Source of the DNA: CAXMST01 sp963700785
GTDB taxonomy: Bacteria > Actinomycetota > Thermoleophilia > Solirubrobacterales > 70-9
DNA: 61,614 bases
Reading direction: 5' to 3'
Assembly: GCA_963700785.1 (NCBI GenBank)
Contig: CAVOYZ010000023.1
Span: 1 to 61,614 of the forward strand
The notes beneath the pieces are model-generated. The model had not been told where the DNA came from and did not search any database. It saw only the letters and a list, made by a program, of their open reading frames with translations. Positions 18,237 through 29,473 of this stretch are shown one piece after another (positions within the stretch are counted from its first letter, which is position 1; the number at the start of each line of letters is the position of its first letter). Made by a program: the position numbers and the translations under genes.

Positions 18237-18850
18237 CAGCAGGGAACCTTGGTGTCGAAGTACATGACGCAGAAGACCTTGCGACCACGGAAGCAGTAGC
18301 CCTCGAGCGCCTGGTCCCCGTTGATCCGCCTGTCGTTGTCCGAACAGCAGTCGACGAGCTTGCGAACCTGCCCGCCGCAGCAGCGATACCAGCCCCCGTC
18401 GACCCAGGTCTTGATTCCGAACTCGCGCTGGACGCCCTCCTCACAGAGCTTCGTCCGGGGGGCCGGCGGCAGCGGCCGTCCGTCCGGGTCGCGGAGGACA
18501 CCGCCGCGCTCCGCGATCGGCTCCCCGCGCTTGTTGACGATCCGCCCGAGATTGTCGATCGGCCGGCCGTCCTTTGGTCGTAGGGGATAGCCGGCCCGGT
18601 CGATCCGGGGGAGCTGAGGGCCCATCGGGTGCGGGCAGGAGTCGGTGGTGTAGATGTGGCCGCAGAAATGAAATCCGTCCGCCTCGCCCGGGGCGATCAG
18701 CCTCGCCGCCGCGCCGCCGGCCGTGATCGTCGCGATCGCGGCACTCACCCTGGCCAGAAAGCCCCGCCGCGAGCTGCCGGCTGCCAGCCCGTCGATCGCG
18801 CGCTCGACCCGGCTCGGCTCGCCGTCGCGTCCTGGCTGCGTCTCAGACAC
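18236..18850 (-). CDS. methylamine-dehydrogenase light-chain-like protein (MauA-like), Tat-exported
   Basis: 204 aa from GTG 18850. The twin-arginine signal SSRRGFLA at 26-33 is followed by a hydrophobic stretch. The mature part has ten Cys (63, 72, 136, 157, 158, 168, 169, 186, 194, 204), as expected for a disulfide-rich light chain. KTWVDGG (Trp149) aligns with the Trp that becomes the quinone of tryptophan tryptophylquinone. VDCCSDN aligns with the Asp-Cys-Cys motif (Asp167). EGYCF aligns with the second cofactor Trp-Cys-Phe, but here has Tyr185. A 60-residue Pro/Arg-rich insert (73-135) is extra. Sandwiched between mauDE- and mauF-like genes. Confidence 0.8.
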   Translation of the reverse strand: MSETQPGRDGEPSRVERAIDGLAAGSSRRGFLARVSAAIATITAGGAAARLIAPGEADGFHFCGHIYTTDSCPHPMGPQLPRIDRAGYPLRPKDGRPIDNLGRIVNKRGEPIAERGGVLRDPDGRPLPPAPRTKLCEEGVQREFGIKTWVDGGWYRCCGGQVRKLVDCCSDNDRRINGDQALEGYCFRGRKVFCVMYFDTKVPC

Positions 18851-19745
18851 CGAGCGTGGCTTCCACGCGGCGCCGCTCCGCGCCGCGCCGCTCGGCCGTC
18901 GCGATGATGCTCTCGAGCTGAGCGAGGTTGTTGAACGTGCCCTTCGCCGCCACTGTCCCGTCGGGCTCGATCGCGAGAGCATAGGGAGCGCCGGGGACGG
19001 CGAGCGCCTCCCAGACATCGGAGTCGGCGCCCTCATCGAAGCTGAGCACCGCCAGGGACGGCTCCGACCGGAGCGAGTCGACGGCGGGCGCCAGGGCCTG
19101 GCAGACGTGGCAGCCGACCGAGGTGAAGACGGCGACGGCGAGCTCGGTCCGCCGGTCGAGCGGGAACCGCTCGATCAGCTCGACGCGGCCGCCGAGCTCG
19201 GGGCCCTCGCCGGACACCTCGAGCGCGGCGCTCGGGCCGAGGCGCAGGCGCAGCATCCCGACCTCACGCGCGAGGGCGAGCAGCGCGATCGCGAGCCCCG
19301 CGCAGGCAAGCAGGGCGACGGCGAGCCCGAGGGCGAGCCACTCGTCGGTCGTCGGCGAGCCGGCCGGGAGCGAGGGCAGGGCAGCGTACGCGGCCGCGAG
19401 GCCGAGGTTGCGCGCAACGGCGAGCGGGCTCACGGTCGAGCTGGGCCCGAAGCAGGCGCACGGCGCTCCCGCCTTGCCCTCGAGAAGCGCCGACCCGAGT
19501 GTCGCCGCGAACAGCAGCATCAACCCGGCGGCGGCGTAGGCGGCAGCGTCGGAGCCCGAAGCAACGCCGACGGCCAGGCCCGACTCGGCGACGACGACGA
19601 AGGCCCAGGCGATCCACTGACCGGCCGGACGGCGAAAGCCGTAGGTCGTCATCGCCGCGCTGCTCGATCGGGGTCGGGCGAGCTTGGCGCCGGCGGATGC
19701 CGCCAGCACCCCCGCCAGGATCAGCCGTACTGCCACCTCGATCAT
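18843..19745 (-). CDS. MauE-MauD fusion: membrane domain plus thioredoxin-like domain
   Basis: 300 aa. The N-terminal half has four membrane helices of the MauE/DoxX type, starting RLILAGVLAASAGAKLARP and including GAPCACFG, the Cys pair seen in MauE. The C-terminal half is a thioredoxin-like domain with FTSVGCHVCQALAPA (CxxC) and AVPGAPYALAIEPDG (cis-Pro), as in MauD. In methylamine users MauD and MauE are separate and are needed to form the disulfides of the light chain. The stop overlaps the MauA-like start (GTGTCTGA). First gene of the operon. Confidence 0.85.
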   Translation of the reverse strand: MIEVAVRLILAGVLAASAGAKLARPRSSSAAMTTYGFRRPAGQWIAWAFVVVAESGLAVGVASGSDAAAYAAAGLMLLFAATLGSALLEGKAGAPCACFGPSSTVSPLAVARNLGLAAAYAALPSLPAGSPTTDEWLALGLAVALLACAGLAIALLALAREVGMLRLRLGPSAALEVSGEGPELGGRVELIERFPLDRRTELAVAVFTSVGCHVCQALAPAVDSLRSEPSLAVLSFDEGADSDVWEALAVPGAPYALAIEPDGTVAAKGTFNNLAQLESIIATAERRGAERRRVEATLGV

Positions 19746-19808
19746 GGCCCAGAAAATAGCCGGGATCCACCCGGGAGCAAAGGGGGTGGGCGCGCGCGAG
19801 GCGGTCGC

Positions 19809-20138
19809 TCAGCGCCGGAGATGCCGCAACTGGGCCCGACCGTACTCGCGATGCGGCCGCCGCGGCGAGCCCGCGAGCCGCTCGAGCGCCGCGCCCAGCA
19901 GCGGCCACCGGGGCTCGAAGCCGCGGCGCTCGCGCTCGGTGGCGAACGAGACGGCGGCGCGGGAGCGGCGGGTGTGGTTGCAGCTCCGGCAGGCGACCAG
20001 CAGGTTGTCCGCCGTCGAGCTGCCGCGCCGCGAGCGCGGGCAGAGGTGCTCGAGCGTGAGATCGCTGCGCCACAGCTCCCGCCCGCACCAGACACAGCCG
20101 GCGCCGTCGCGCTCGAGCAGGCCGTCGAGAGGGGTCAT
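19809..20138 (-). CDS. HNH endonuclease-domain protein
   Basis: 109 aa. The HNH fold is visible as two CxxC knuckles (CVWCGREL and CRSCNHTR) around LTLEHLCPRSRRGSSTADNL, where the catalytic His is in EHL and Asn in DNL. Small stand-alone HNH proteins of this kind often have unknown targets. It sits between nadA and the mau-like operon on the same strand, with about 60 bases before the latter, so it may or may not share a transcript. Confidence 0.85.
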   Translation of the reverse strand: MTPLDGLLERDGAGCVWCGRELWRSDLTLEHLCPRSRRGSSTADNLLVACRSCNHTRRSRAAVSFATERERRGFEPRWPLLGAALERLAGSPRRPHREYGRAQLRHLRR

Positions 20139-20160
20139 CAGGCCGCGGGCCGACTCCCGC

Positions 20161-21192
20161 TCAGCCGATCGCGACCATGCGCTCGATCGGCAGCCGCGCG
20201 CGTTCGGCGATCGCCTCCTCGACCTTGACCTCGGGACCGAGGTCGCGGAGGCAGTCGCGCAGCTTCGGCAGCGTGATCATCTTCATGTACTTGCAGTAGG
20301 CCATCCGGTTGGCCTCGATCAGGGTCGCGTCGGGCGCCGACTTGTGCAGGGGGTGAAGCATCCCGGTCTCGGTGGCGACGATGAACGACCCCTCGGGATG
20401 CTCGGAGACGTGCCTGAGCATCCCCGAGGTCGAGAGCATGTGGACGCCCTCGGCATCGACGTCGCCGGCGGCCACGTACTCCATCACCTGGGTCACGCAG
20501 CCGCACTCGGGATGGATCAGGAACTCGGCCTCGGGATGCTCGGCCCTGGTCCGGTTGATGTCGTCGGGCCGGATTCCGGCGTGGACGTGGCATTCGCCGT
20601 CCCAGATATGGAACCGGGCGCGACGCTCGGGGTCCTCGTGAATCCCGGTCTCACGCTCGACGAACGCGCCGAGCCACATGTCGGGTCCGAAGAGGATCTC
20701 CTGGTCGGCGCCGTGCTCGGCCCAGATGTGCTCGACCACTCCGACCGCATTGGAGGAGGTGCAGCAGTAGTCGGTCTCCGCCTTGACCTCGGCCGAGGTG
20801 TTGACGTACATGACGACCAGCGCACCCGGATGCTCGGCCTTCCAGGTCCGGAGCTGGTCGGCGTCGATCGAATCGGCGAGCGAGCAACCCGCCTCCAGGT
20901 CGGGGATCAGCACGGTCTTGTGGGGCGAGAGGATCGACGCGGTCTCGGCCATGAAGTGGACGCCGCAGAAGGCGATCACCGAGGCCTCGGATGCGGCAGC
21001 GGCCCGCGACAGCCCGAGCGAGTCGCCGACGTAGTCCGCCAGATCCTGCAGCTCGGGGAGCTGATAGTTGTGGGCGAGGATCACCGCGTCGCGCTCGGCC
21101 GCGAGCGCCTTGACCTCAGCGCTCAGCTCGGCGATCTCCTCCGTGGAGAGGCCGGATACCGGCGGCGCCTGGACTGTCGGAAGCTCCTGCAT
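20161..21192 (-). CDS. nadA: quinolinate synthase A
   Basis: 343 aa. It condenses iminoaspartate with dihydroxyacetone phosphate to quinolinate for NAD synthesis, using a 4Fe-4S cluster. Family motifs are VILAHNYQLPELQDLADYVG, CGVHFMAETA, PDLEAGCSLA, VMYVNTSAEVKAE, CTSSNA and HPECGC. Cysteines in CGVHFM, CTSSN and HPECG are the expected cluster ligands. I chose ATG 21192 because GAAAGG lies 8 bases upstream; ATG 21213 is an alternative. nadC follows about 1 kb away on the same strand, but a divergent glycosylase gene interrupts the usual nadABC order; no nadB is in the window. Confidence 0.95.
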   Translation of the reverse strand: MQELPTVQAPPVSGLSTEEIAELSAEVKALAAERDAVILAHNYQLPELQDLADYVGDSLGLSRAAAASEASVIAFCGVHFMAETASILSPHKTVLIPDLEAGCSLADSIDADQLRTWKAEHPGALVVMYVNTSAEVKAETDYCCTSSNAVGVVEHIWAEHGADQEILFGPDMWLGAFVERETGIHEDPERRARFHIWDGECHVHAGIRPDDINRTRAEHPEAEFLIHPECGCVTQVMEYVAAGDVDAEGVHMLSTSGMLRHVSEHPEGSFIVATETGMLHPLHKSAPDATLIEANRMAYCKYMKMITLPKLRDCLRDLGPEVKVEEAIAERARLPIERMVAIG

Positions 21193-21355
21193 CGAATCAG
21201 CCTTTCGCCCCATCTCGGGGGAGCTGTCTCATATGTTCGCCAGCCGGGATCAGGCGGTCGGGCGAATGATCGGACAACAAGTCTACCGAGCGCTGAGCCC
21301 GGCCCGACCGGGTCCCGTGAGAGGGCGGGCGGGCCGGCGGGCTACTCTCGGGACG

Positions 21356-22213
21356 ATGCCGGAGCTACCCGAGGTCGAGATCACCACGCGGCGCCTCGAC
21401 GCGGCCTTGCGAGGAGCGCTGGTCGAGTCGGCGCTGGCCCCCGGCATGGTCGCGCTGAAAAGCGTCGAGCCGCCGCTCGAGAGCGTCGCCGGCGCGAAGA
21501 TCGCGGGCGTCAGGCGGATCGGCAAGATGCCTCTGGTCGAGCTCGAGACGACCGCCGGGCCGCTGGCGATCCTCTTTCACATGATGTCGGCCGGGCGCCT
21601 GCAGCTCTTCGACCGGCGAGCGTCGCTGCGCGACCGCCGCTCGCGGATCCTGGTCCGGATCGAGGACGGCCGCGAGCTGCGGCTGCGTGAGTTCGGAACC
21701 AAGCAGCGGGCCTGGGGCAAGCTGTTGCCTGCGGACCGGGTCGGAGACGAGGAGATGGTCGAGACGCTCGGCCCGGAGGCCTGGCCGGCGCCCTCGATCG
21801 ACCAGCTCTCGCGGGCGCTCGACCAGCCCCGGCACCTGCACCCGATGCTGCGCGACCAGCGCACGATCGCCGGGATCGGGCGCTCCTGGGTCGACGAGAT
21901 CCTCTGGCAGGCGAAGCTCTCGCCGTTCAAGAAGGGTGCCGAGCTGAGCCCCGAGGAGCTCGAGCGACTGCGGGTGGCGCTGGCCGTGCTCGGCGATGCC
22001 GTCGAGCACTACGAGCGGGTGATCGGAGAGACGATCCCCGACAAGATGCCGATGCCGCTTCAGGTGCATCGGCGCGAGGGCGAGCCGTGCCCCCGGTGTG
22101 GCGACGAGATCGCCGCGATCCACTACTCCGAGCACATCACCTGCTACTGCCCGGCCGAGCAGAACGGCGGCAGGCGGTTCGCCGATCGGCGCCTCTCCCG
22201 GCTCCTCAAGTAG
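21356..22213 (+). CDS. Fpg/Nei-family DNA glycosylase (MutM-like)
   Basis: 285 aa. The family N-terminus PELPEVE gives Pro2 (nucleophile) and Glu3; the Lys of the beta-wing loop is in IGKMPLVE. The helix-two-turn-helix is GIGRSWVDEILWQAK. It excises oxidised bases and cuts the strand by beta/delta elimination. The C-terminal zinc finger is unusual: it has CPRCG then TCYCPAEQ, so the last usual Cys is Glu and an extra Cys lies two residues earlier. GTG/ATG choice: ATG 21356. The start and end flank nadA and nadC, both on the opposite strand. Confidence 0.88.
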   Translation: MPELPEVEITTRRLDAALRGALVESALAPGMVALKSVEPPLESVAGAKIAGVRRIGKMPLVELETTAGPLAILFHMMSAGRLQLFDRRASLRDRRSRILVRIEDGRELRLREFGTKQRAWGKLLPADRVGDEEMVETLGPEAWPAPSIDQLSRALDQPRHLHPMLRDQRTIAGIGRSWVDEILWQAKLSPFKKGAELSPEELERLRVALAVLGDAVEHYERVIGETIPDKMPMPLQVHRREGEPCPRCGDEIAAIHYSEHITCYCPAEQNGGRRFADRRLSRLLK

Positions 22214-22219
22214 GGCGCT

Positions 22220-23072
22220 TCAGACGGGCTCGAGCAGCATCGAGAGATCGAGGCTGGGAGCGGAGTGGGTCAGGGCTCCGACCGAGATGAACTCGACCCC
22301 GGTGGCGGCGATCGCGCCGACGTTGTCGAGGTCGACGCCCCCGGAGGCCTCGAGCGCCGCATCCGATCCGGCCGCGTCCCGGGCGGCAACGGCCGCCGCG
22401 AGCTCGACCGTGTCCATGTTGTCGAGCAACAGGCGCTCCGCACCGCTCGCCAGCGCCACCTCGACCTCCGCCGCATCGCTGCACTCGACCTCGATCGCGA
22501 GCCGTGGCTGAGCCGCCCGCGCCGCCTCGACCGCGGCGCCGAGACCGCCCGCCAGGGCGATGTGGTTCTCCTTGATCAGGATCGCGTCGTGGAGGCCGGC
22601 CCGGTGGCTCGCTCCGCCGCCGGCGCGCACGGCGGCCTTCTCCAGCGCTCGCAGCCCCGGCGTCGTCTTGCGCGTATCGAGGATCACCGCCCGCCCGCCT
22701 GCGTCGCGCGCCGCCTCGACGAAGCGGGCGGTGAGCGTCGAGACCCCCGAGAGATGCCCGAGCAGGTTCAGCGCCACCCGCTCGGCAGCGAGCAGCGCCC
22801 GCGCCGGGCCGCTGATCAGCGCGACCTCGGCCGGGACCGGGTCCCGCCACTGGCCCTCGATCACGAGAGCGTCGAGACCCTCGGCGCCGGCCTGGCGGAA
22901 GACCTCCCTGGCAGCCTCGAAGCCGAACAGGACCCCGGGCTGCTTCTGCACGATCCGCGCCCGGGCGCGGACGCCGGCGGGAACCGTCGCATCGGTCGTC
23001 ACGTCGCCGTCGCCGAGGTCTTCCTCGAGCGCCCGTGCGACCAGCAGCTCGAGGGCAGTCTGCGTCGCTCAT
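22220..23072 (-). CDS. nadC: nicotinate-nucleotide pyrophosphorylase (carboxylating), N-terminal frame break
   Basis: About 283 aa. Converts quinolinate and PRPP to nicotinate mononucleotide. Body motifs are ILDTRKTTPGLRALEKAAVRAGGG, HRAGLHDAILIKENHI, IEVECSDAAE, LLLDNMD and SGGVDLDNVGAIAATGVEFIS. An uninterrupted frame begins only at GTG 23002 (MTTDATVPAG), yet the expected N-terminal helix is readable upstream in the same frame (TALELLVARALEEDLGDGD) with no usable start. ATG 23072 is one base out of phase. A one-base break at about 23055-23068 therefore probably hides the true start. Confidence 0.9.
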
Positions 23073-23085
23073 GGCAGCAGCGTAT

Positions 23086-24279
23086 TCACCGTCGATCGGC
23101 GCCGGCCGCGCCGGCGACTGATTCCCCCGCGAAGACCGCCAGCGTCGCCGTGAATCCGTGCAGGAAATTGCGGCCCCCGACCGGGCCGATCTCGCCGGCG
23201 CAGAAGAAGCCGCCGACCGGCGCCCCGAGCGCGTCCTCGACCGCATCCGCGTCGTGATCGGCGACCCCGAACAGGTCCCGCCCGCGCCCGTTGCAGGTGA
23301 ACATCAGCGCTCCGGCCGCGCCCTCCGAACCCACCGCGCCGGCCTGCAGCGCCAGCGCCTCCCGCAGGTCGGCGTCGGCTGAGATCCCGTCGCGGACGTG
23401 GAGGCGGACGGTCTGGCCGACCCGGATTCGCTCGCCGACCGCGACCGCGCCCGACTCGCGATCGGCACCGACGAGCGGGCGCACGAGGAAGTCGCCGCGC
23501 TCGTGCTCGGGGCGGTTCTCGTCGATCACGATCCCGAGCAGCATCCCGCCGGCGGCCTCGCGGCGCTCATCGCTGCCGAGTCCGGCGACCACCTCACCGA
23601 GTCGCTCCAGCGCCGGCTTGAAGGCGAGCTCCTGAATCACGTTGCCCTCCGCCGATGTGATCGCCATCTCGGGACCGACCGGTGCCGCTCCCTGCGAGAC
23701 GCACGGCAGCAGCTCCACGCCCTCGAGCAGGCAGCCCACCGCGCCGGCCTCGGTCCGGCGGCCGTCCCTGAGCAGGACTCCGGCCCCGCCGACGACGGCG
23801 CTTGCCAGGCCGCCGAGCACCGGGGTTCCCGGCCGCTCCGCATTGAGCCGTTCGAGTAGCTCCGGCGCGGCGCAGCGGTAGGGATCGGCCAGCAGCAGAG
23901 CGGCGTCGGCAGCCGCTGCCGCCGGAGGCAGCCCGACCAGCTGGTCCGGCTCGGTACCGGGCTCGCCCTCGACCTCGAAGGTCTCGACCCTTGCCCCGGG
24001 CAGCTGCGCCGCCCAGACGACCGCGCCCGGACCGTCCTCGAGCTCGCGGCCCGGGCCGAGCACCCCGGCGGCGCCGCAACCGAGCATCGCCGCGGGCTGC
24101 AGCCGGGCCTCGATCTCGGTCAACGCCTCGGGCAGCCGCCCGAGGTGATGGGAGCCGACGAACGCGAGGCAGAGGTCGGGCCGGCCCTCGAGACCCGAGC
24201 GCGCAACCTCGGCGGCCTCGGCGAAGGCGTCGATCGTGTTCGGGACATCGGAGAGCCCGACTGAGATCCGCTGGGCCAT
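23086..24279 (-). CDS. FIST-domain sensory protein
   Basis: 397 aa from ATG 24279. FIST N and C domains in order: an N-terminal region (LCLAFVGSHHLGRLPEALTEI, MLGCGAAGVLGPGR) and a C-terminal region (GDFLVRPLVGADRESGAVAV, ALMFTCNGRGRDLFG, GGFFCAGEIGPVGGRNFLHGFTATLAVF). FIST proteins are thought to sense small ligands, perhaps amino acids, and are usually coupled to signalling domains; here the domain stands alone. It lies between prfB and nadC. Confidence 0.88.
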   Translation of the reverse strand: MAQRISVGLSDVPNTIDAFAEAAEVARSGLEGRPDLCLAFVGSHHLGRLPEALTEIEARLQPAAMLGCGAAGVLGPGRELEDGPGAVVWAAQLPGARVETFEVEGEPGTEPDQLVGLPPAAAAADAALLLADPYRCAAPELLERLNAERPGTPVLGGLASAVVGGAGVLLRDGRRTEAGAVGCLLEGVELLPCVSQGAAPVGPEMAITSAEGNVIQELAFKPALERLGEVVAGLGSDERREAAGGMLLGIVIDENRPEHERGDFLVRPLVGADRESGAVAVGERIRVGQTVRLHVRDGISADADLREALALQAGAVGSEGAAGALMFTCNGRGRDLFGVADHDADAVEDALGAPVGGFFCAGEIGPVGGRNFLHGFTATLAVFAGESVAGAAGADRR

Positions 24280-24323
24280 ACGAGCACCGTAGCCGCTGGC
24301 AGCTACGGCCTCTTCCCTGCCGC

Positions 24324-25428
24324 CTAGTTGCCGGCGGCGGCCTGCAGCAGGTAGCTGCGGATGAACTCGTCGAGATCTCCGTCGAGCACCCGCTGGGCGT
24401 CGCCGACCTCGTGATTCGTCCGGTGGTCCTTGACCCTGGTGCTCGGGTGCAGCGTGTAGCTGCGGATCTGCGAGCCCCACTCCGCCGGCTTCTGCTGGCC
24501 GCGCTCGGCGGCCAGCTCCTCCGCCCGCTTGCGCTCCTCCTCGGCGAGCAGACGGGCGCGCAGCATCTGCATCGCGGTCGCCTTGTTCTGGGTCTGCGAG
24601 CGCTCGTTCTGGCACTGAACCACGATCCCGGTCGGCTGGTGGGTGATCCGCACCGCCGAGTCGGTCTTGTTGACGTGCTGGCCACCCGCCCCCGACGCCC
24701 TGTAGGTGTCGACGCGGATCTCGGCCTCGTCGAGCTCCACATCGACGTCGTCGGCGACCAGCGGCGCGACGTCGAGCTGCGCGAACGCGGTGTGCCGGCG
24801 GGACTGCGAGTCGAAGGGCGAGATCCGCACCAGCCGGTGGACGCCGCGTTCGGCGCTGAACAGCCCGTAGGCGTTCTCGCCGCGGGCGAGGAAGGTGGCC
24901 GACTTGATTCCGGCCTCCTCGCCCTCGGAGGCCTCCTTCATCTCGACCGAGAAGCCGCGCGCCTCGGCCCAGCGCAGGTACATCCGCAGCAGCATCTCCG
25001 CCCAGTCCTGCGAGTCGGTGCCGCCGGCTCCGGCCCGAATCGTGACGACCGCGTCGCCGGCGTCGTAGTCACCGCTGAACAGCCGCTCCTCCTCGAGCTC
25101 GGCGAGCCGCGCCTCGATCGAGACCAGCTGGGAGTCGAGCTCAGCGGCGATCTCCTCGTCCTCGGCCGCCATCTCGGCGAGCTCACCGAGATCCTCGACA
25201 TCGGCGGAGATGCCCTCCCAGAGCTCGAGCTTGCGCCTGGCGCGGGTGTGGGAGGCGGAGGTCCCGGCGGCGAGCTTCTGGTCGTCCCAGAAGCCGGGCG
25301 CCTGCATCTCGGCCTCGAGCCGCTCGATCTCGGTCTTCAGCTCGACCGGGTCAAAGGTACTCCCGGAGCAGCCGCAGCTGCTCGCGGACCTCCGCGACGC
25401 GGGCGCCGGTGTCTGGTGCCTCTGCCAT
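24324..25428 (-). CDS. prfB: peptide chain release factor 2, with programmed +1 frameshift
   Basis: About 367 aa. It reads UGA and UAA stop codons. The 24-codon first frame begins ATG 25428 and ends CTT TGA C (25356-25350), preceded by the Shine-Dalgarno-like CGGGAG three bases upstream of CTT. A +1 shift gives EYLDPVELKTEIERLEAE and the rest of the protein. The GGQ motif is in RASGAGGQHVNKTDSAVR, and the stop-recognition loop is near SPFDSQSRRH. RF2 thus controls its own level: low RF2 lets the shift occur. ftsEX is not adjacent, unlike in many actinobacteria. Confidence 0.96.
25350..25365 (-). promoter_or_regulatory. prfB programmed +1 frameshift site
   Basis: Minus strand CTTTGAC with CGGGAG directly upstream and a three-base gap, the same arrangement as in the Escherichia coli prfB site. 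The in-frame UGA is the codon RF2 reads, making the site self-regulating. Confidence 0.95.
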
Positions 25429-25464
25429 CGGATCGGGAGGCTACCGGGGTCGCGGGCGCCGCCG

Positions 25465-26544
25465 TCAGTCCGGGACCATCCGCAGCCCGGTCCCGAACGG
25501 TGCCCTGCCGTCGAGATCGTGTCCGGACTCGAGCGGGTCCTCGACCCGCCACAGCGGCACCCAGCAGCCGCCGGCGCGGAGCAGATGCTCGGCCTGCTCG
25601 CGCTCAGACGGCGGCAGCCGGCGGAACTCCCGTCGCAGCTGCTCGAGCGCCCAGACGCGATAGGCGCTGGTCGGCACGCCCTCGAAGGTCGTTCCCTGCA
25701 CGCGCAGGTCGTGGTGGGACGCGCCCCGCCGGTGGGCCTCGGCGTTGGCGGCGAGCATCTGCAGGTGCGTCTCGCCGCTCTCGCGGAGAAGCGGCGCCAG
25801 ATCGCCGGGGATCCCGTCGACGAGCGGCCGCGAGCCGATCCGGCCGGCGCGCGCGTTCCAGGTTCGCGCCACCCACTCGTAGACAGCCGGCGCCCGGTCG
25901 CGCATGATCCGGCCGGGGGTCGGATCGAGAGCGAAGTGCCGGAACATCGAGCCGAACAGGCCGAAGTCGGCAACCGTCGGCCGCTCGCCGAGCAGGAACG
26001 GGCGCGAGTCGAACACGGGCGCGAGGCGATCGAGAACCCGCGTGTAGGCCGCGTCCATGTGCGGGCGGGTCCTGCGATCGACGCCGTCGCCGCGGACGAA
26101 CAGCCGCCTCTGACGCCAGGCGATCCAGTGCCTGCGGAGGGCCAGCGGCAGCGGCAGGCGCACGAGCTCCTCGGCGAGTTGCGCGGAGAGCAGCCGGCGG
26201 TCGGCGGCGTTGTTCCAGCGATAGTGCATCGCCGGTCGCCACAGCCACTCGTCGCCGAAGTCCTCGATCAGCAGGGCGAAGAACCGCTGCAGCGGATCGT
26301 CGGGGATCACCGCCGGGGTCGGGTGCTGCTGCTCGAGCCAGGCGATCATCGGCGTCGTGTCGGTCATCCAGCGGCCCCCGGGCAGCTCCACGGTGGGCAG
26401 CTGGGCGACCCCGACCTTGCGCGGGATTCTCCACAGGTACTGGTAGAGGCCCAGCGGCCGGCGCTCGTATCCGATCTCCTTGAAGCGCAGGTAGGCCTCG
26501 AACTTGCCGGTGAAGTACGAGACCTCGGAGCCGTAGACGATCAC
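25465..26544 (-). CDS. glutathione S-transferase-like protein with C-terminal extension
   Basis: 359 aa. The N-terminal thioredoxin-like GST domain (MIVYGSEVSYFTGKFEAYLRF, VAQLPTVELPGG with the cis-Pro, then DTTPMIAWLEQQHP) is followed by the helical domain (FLLGERPTVADFGLFGSMF). Beyond about residue 255 is an extension of roughly 100 residues ending DLDGRAPFGTGLRMV, not usual in GSTs. Actinobacteria generally lack glutathione, so the thiol partner is open. It stands alone between prfB and secA. Confidence 0.8.
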   Translation of the reverse strand: MIVYGSEVSYFTGKFEAYLRFKEIGYERRPLGLYQYLWRIPRKVGVAQLPTVELPGGRWMTDTTPMIAWLEQQHPTPAVIPDDPLQRFFALLIEDFGDEWLWRPAMHYRWNNAADRRLLSAQLAEELVRLPLPLALRRHWIAWRQRRLFVRGDGVDRRTRPHMDAAYTRVLDRLAPVFDSRPFLLGERPTVADFGLFGSMFRHFALDPTPGRIMRDRAPAVYEWVARTWNARAGRIGSRPLVDGIPGDLAPLLRESGETHLQMLAANAEAHRRGASHHDLRVQGTTFEGVPTSAYRVWALEQLRREFRRLPPSEREQAEHLLRAGGCWVPLWRVEDPLESGHDLDGRAPFGTGLRMVPD

Positions 26545-26558
26545 CGGGGATCGTCAGC

Positions 26559-29411
<2,853 letters not shown>

Positions 29412-29473
29412 GGCACCCAGCGTACTAGGCCCGACACCCCCGACCGGGAGCAGGACGGGCCGATTCCCCCCGC

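Noticed and set aside
19684..21690. 668-codon plus-strand frame opposite nadA and the HNH gene
   Set aside because: Low-complexity product with no recognisable domain; nadA on the other strand has full family motifs.
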